In this document: positions 61,453 to 64,000 of the stretch, piece after piece
Numbering within the stretch: the stretch's first letter is position 1
Layout: each line of letters opens with the position of its first letter
NCBI RefSeq assembly: GCF_000413935.1
Contig: NZ_KE340378.1
Location: forward strand, 216,627 to 280,626
Length of the DNA: 64,000 nt
Origin: Acinetobacter colistiniresistens
GTDB lineage: Bacteria > Pseudomonadota > Gammaproteobacteria > Pseudomonadales > Moraxellaceae
Direction of reading: 5' to 3'
Notes under the pieces: model-generated
Told to the model about the DNA's origin: nothing
Databases searched by the model: none
Seen by the model: the letters and a program-made list of their open reading frames with translations, nothing else
Translations under genes and position numbers: made by a program

Positions 61453-61488
61453 AAAAAAAGCCCTTTGAATATTCAAAGGGCTTTTTTT
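61453..61488. terminator. bidirectional Rho-independent terminator
   Basis: 36-bp perfect palindrome, AGCCCTTTGAAT core with A7 and T7 ends, between convergent genes. Confidence 0.92.
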
Positions 61489-61502
61489 AGATCGGATTTA
61501 AA

Positions 61503-62117
61503 TTAGTTGGCACCAATTTTAGCGTTGGTATTGACGTTCGCATTCACGCCTAACACTTTCACCCCGACGTTCGCACCAGTTTGTAGGTTCTTCTTATCTG
61601 CATTCAGGCCTGTTTGGGCATTTACAGATGAAGTTTTACCATTCACTTGTGCTTGCGCATTGGTTTGAGCGCCAAGATTTAAAGATTTAGATTGAGTTGC
61701 ATTTTTCTTATCTGCAATACGTTGTTTTACGTTTGCTGTGGTATCAACGGCCAATTCTTTGCCAGCTACAGTTTTGTCTACTGCATAGTTTGTGCTGGTT
61801 TTGACTGCCTCACCCGTTTTATTCGCCACTGTTGAGCCTACATTGCTTGCTGCACTCACGGTTTTTTGTGTGGCTGTAACACCTGTATTTACCGCAGCAT
61901 GTCCTACATTATGAGCAGTGTGACCAACGCCTTGAGCGACTTGACCTACACCTTGTGCTGTACCTTTGACTGCACCTGTGACGCCTTTAAGCAAGCCACC
62001 TGATTGTACATTGACTTGAGCTGAGCCACTGGCATTTGTATCAACATTCTGTGCAAAAACGGAAACAGAGGCAAGGATACTGGTTGTGACGATAGCTGTT
62101 TTGATCATTTTTTTCAT
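61503..62117 (-). CDS. exported low-complexity Ala/Val/Asn-rich protein
   Basis: 204 residues from ATG 62117 (AAGGAA upstream). Signal peptide (about 1-22, VSVFAQ). The mature chain is built of amphipathic quasi-repeats: GAVKGTAQGVGQVAQGVGHT, then AVNTGVTATQKTVSAASNVG-type 11-mers resembling LEA or apolipoprotein repeats, and finally NLGAQTNAQAQVNGKTSSVN and GANVGVKVLGVNANVNTNA, with alternating Asn/Val. No enzyme motif. Likely a periplasmic or surface stress/structural protein; function unknown. Confidence 0.75.
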   Translation of the reverse strand: MKKMIKTAIVTTSILASVSVFAQNVDTNASGSAQVNVQSGGLLKGVTGAVKGTAQGVGQVAQGVGHTAHNVGHAAVNTGVTATQKTVSAASNVGSTVANKTGEAVKTSTNYAVDKTVAGKELAVDTTANVKQRIADKKNATQSKSLNLGAQTNAQAQVNGKTSSVNAQTGLNADKKNLQTGANVGVKVLGVNANVNTNAKIGAN

Positions 62118-62731
62118 TGCGATTTCCTTAAGCGATGTACCGTATAGGGGTACTTCATCAACGCAATTGCATCATAGCGAGCAAAAAAATAGAAATGTGT
62201 GATTTTCATCAAACGTTACAACCAGATTACAGCTTGAAAACAATCTGGCGAGAAATTGTGGAGATATGTTTTTGTGTTAAGCACGTGAAAAGTAATGTTT
62301 TTTAATAAATATAAGTTGCTGTAAAAAATAAATTTTAGAAAAATATAAAGCCTGAGAAAGCAGTTTTTTATCTGATATTTTAGTTAATTAAATATGAAAA
62401 TTAAGAATATCTAAATTAATTTAAACTTATTTAAAACTGATCAAAAAAATGGCATTTTTATTGCTTGGTATATTGATGTGACAGCATTGTTTTGCTTTTT
62501 TAGGCAATGATTTTTGTCATATGATAGATCTTTAGGGTATTAATTGTACTTTTAAAAGTATAAAACTAAACCAGAAGCTTGCTGTATTTTTAGATAACAC
62601 GACGATTTAAATCGTATTTTATTTAAATATATAAGTGAAATATAAAGTGAATATTAAAATTTATTCGCATTATGCATAGAAAAAGAACTGAAAACCAAGT
62701 CATGGCCAATAAAGAGCGCTGGAGAATATAA
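62118..62731. other. AT-rich intergenic region with sigma-54-like promoter
   Basis: 614 bp without a credible ORF. The clear signal is TGGCAT-TTTTA-TTGCT at 62450-62465 (plus strand), a near-consensus sigma-54 site 267 bp upstream of the next gene. The 250-bp transcript leader implied has no obvious stable structure. Confidence 0.5.
62450..62465 (+). promoter_or_regulatory. sigma-54-like promoter
   Basis: TGGCATTTTTATTGCT has GG and GC at -24/-12 spacing and matches TGGCAC-N5-TTGCW at all but one fixed base. Confidence 0.5.
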
Positions 62732-63043
62732 ATGAAACAGATTGCAGCCTTCCTACTTGTATTAATCGGGCTCGGTGTGGTGGTTTTTTATTTTGAACCA
62801 GCAGAATCGAACAGTTCAGCAGCTGATACTGCGATTTATCAAATTCACCCTGAACAATCAGGGGTAAGTGCAACCGTTTTACATCCACAGGAGAAGAAAG
62901 CCACAGAACATACCACCTCAACCATGTTGAATAAATTGGATAAAACTCAAAAAGCTGACCAATTTTATGACACCAAAAGCGATCCTTCGATACAACCGAT
63001 TGATCCTGAAACTGATCCAGCAAACGAAATTAAAACACTTTAA
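62732..63043 (+). CDS. small membrane-anchored protein
   Basis: 103 residues behind GGAGA. One N-terminal hydrophobic helix (IAAFLLVLIGLGVVVFYF, about 4-21), then a hydrophilic, Thr/Asp/Pro-rich tail ending PETDPANEIKTL, which should lie in the periplasm. No family recognised. The protease gene follows 74 bp later on the same strand, so it may be an operon partner. Confidence 0.65.
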   Translation: MKQIAAFLLVLIGLGVVVFYFEPAESNSSAADTAIYQIHPEQSGVSATVLHPQEKKATEHTTSTMLNKLDKTQKADQFYDTKSDPSIQPIDPETDPANEIKTL

Positions 63044-63117
63044 ATGATCTGAATTTCTTTACCCAAGAAAAACAGGCAATAAAACAGTTCTTTATCCAAG
63101 AACGACGGAGATGAATA

Positions 63118-64000
63118 GTGAACAATAAAACTTTATTACTTTTAAGCTTATGTACTCTTATCACCACGACCACCTCAGCCGCGACACTGAATGCGGTGCA
63201 ACTCAAACAAAGTCTTAGCTCAGCAGCATTAAACAAGGTCGAGAAAGGTAAAATTAATCTTGCTGCCTTGCTCGATAATGATTCAAATGATTTATTGATT
63301 GAATATGAGAGCAGTGCAACGCGCACTGCTTTGGGGCGAGAAAAACGTAGCCTGATTGCAGAGGGTAAAAACCAGTTTAAAAATAAATTTGGCAAAGCAG
63401 CTGGCTTTCAAACCTTAAGAGAGTTTAATGGCTTACCTTTGGGCTTATATCGTATTCAGAATCGGGAAACGCTGGCACAGGTTTTAAATGATCCGAATGT
63501 CAAAGGTGTTTATCCAAATCGTAAAAATGTGCCAACGACCATGCAAAGTTTGCCCTTAATCAATCAGCCACAAGCGGTGAGTAATGGCTTTACTGGAGAA
63601 GGCAGCAGTGTGGTGGTCATTGATACAGGGGTAAATTATAAACATGCTGACTTTGGCTGTACCGCAGTCAATACCCCAGCTTCAAGCTGTCGCGTGGTCT
63701 ATGCTTTTGATAGCGCACCTGACGATAACAGCTTAGATGATGATGGACATGGTAGTAACGTTTCAGCCATTGTTGCCAAAGTTGCAAGTAAAACCAAAAT
63801 TATTGGAATTGATGCTTTTAGAAAGGTGAGATCACAGGGACAATTAGTGAGTACGGCTTATGATAGCGATATTCTGGCGGGTATCAATTGGGCTGTGAAT
63901 AATGCACAAACTTATAATATTAAAGCGATTAATTTAAGTTTGGGGACGCCTGGGGTGAAATATACCTCTGAATGCAGTAACAGTAGTTATGGCACTGCAT
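63118..64000 (+). CDS. secreted subtilisin-like (S8) serine protease, 5' part
   Basis: At least 294 residues, cut by the window end. Start GTG 63118 is chosen because GGAG lies 7 nt upstream and the ATG at 63111 stops after five codons. Signal peptide MNNKTLLLLSLCTLITTTTS, a pro-domain (about 25-150), then the S8 catalytic domain: Asp in VVVIDTGVNYKHADF (about 163-177) and His in DDDGHGSNVSAIV (about 208-220), followed by AINLSLGTPG. The catalytic Ser lies beyond the window. An extracellular or cell-surface protease, possibly secreted by the type II system and autotransporter-free; that part is not visible. Confidence 0.85.
   Translation, partial: MNNKTLLLLSLCTLITTTTSAATLNAVQLKQSLSSAALNKVEKGKINLAALLDNDSNDLLIEYESSATRTALGREKRSLIAEGKNQFKNKFGKAAGFQTLREFNGLPLGLYRIQNRETLAQVLNDPNVKGVYPNRKNVPTTMQSLPLINQPQAVSNGFTGEGSSVVVIDTGVNYKHADFGCTAVNTPASSCRVVYAFDSAPDDNSLDDDGHGSNVSAIVAKVASKTKIIGIDAFRKVRSQGQLVSTAYDSDILAGINWAVNNAQTYNIKAINLSLGTPGVKYTSECSNSSYGTA

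Noticed and set aside
1..64000. tRNA, rRNA, CRISPR array or insertion sequence
   Set aside because: I saw no cloverleaf, rRNA segment, spaced direct repeats or DDE transposase; only the tyrosine-recombinase module is mobile-like.

Overview
The window looks like a chromosomal segment of an Acinetobacter-type gammaproteobacterium (Moraxellaceae). Support comes from AT-rich DNA, a SpoT whose synthetase half has lost its motifs (known for Acinetobacter SpoT), a CraA-type MdfA efflux pump, the pilin / TfpZ / PglL-type glycosyltransferase block followed by bfr-bfd, and the conserved run gmk-rpoZ-spoT-ridA. No rRNA, tRNA or CRISPR array was seen.

Region 1 (about 1-9500) is accessory DNA. It starts with an unknown gene whose natural 5' end carries an in-frame stop, followed by a HAD hydrolase and a small divergent pair (88-aa protein / HTH regulator) around two copies of a perfect palindrome. 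An XRE repressor and a zinc-ribbon membrane protein follow and share a short glycine/asparagine motif. It ends with four tightly coupled genes: three tyrosine-recombinase-like proteins (475, 645 and 685 aa) and a 122-aa coiled-coil protein, a mobile module reminiscent of Tn554-type, RIT or Gamma-Mobile-Trio recombinase sets.

Region 2 (9511-14706) is a type IV pilin locus. A complete pilin with a sigma-54 promoter (pilA) is divergent from a second pilin that lacks its promoter and leader. The two share a 51-bp near-identical inverted repeat (48/51 by eye) placed so that inverting the 0.86-kb spacer would move promoter and leader from one pilin body to the other. A third pilin has its own sigma-54-like promoter and is followed by a tfpZ accessory gene broken by an 8-bp tandem repeat and an A-tract. 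A PglL/TfpO-type pilin O-oligosaccharyltransferase closes the locus.

Region 3 (14767-20927) is core: bfr (ferroxidase ligands largely missing), bfd with a Fur-box-like site, ridA, spoT, rpoZ, gmk and ispH. Region 4 (21010-36788) holds two tandem minor-pilin operons of the same order (fimT-pilV-pilW-pilX-pilY1-pilE-like). The first has one extra PilE gene; the second begins with a FimT that has an abnormally long leader.

Region 5 (36952-64000) is mostly housekeeping. It contains rpsP-rimM-trmD-rplS with a structured leader before rplS, truB, transporters, serA divergent from a D-2-hydroxyglutarate-dehydrogenase-like flavoprotein, the mdaB-ygiN-like quinone pair, several lipoproteins, craA, a YccS-type membrane protein, sodC, an AI-2E family permease, an orphan ParA, methyltransferases, and at the right edge a secreted subtilisin-like protease cut off by the window end. 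The pilus parts probably act together: the major pilins form the fibre, the minor pilins and PilY1 prime and tip it, TfpO glycosylates it, and DNA uptake or twitching is the likely output.
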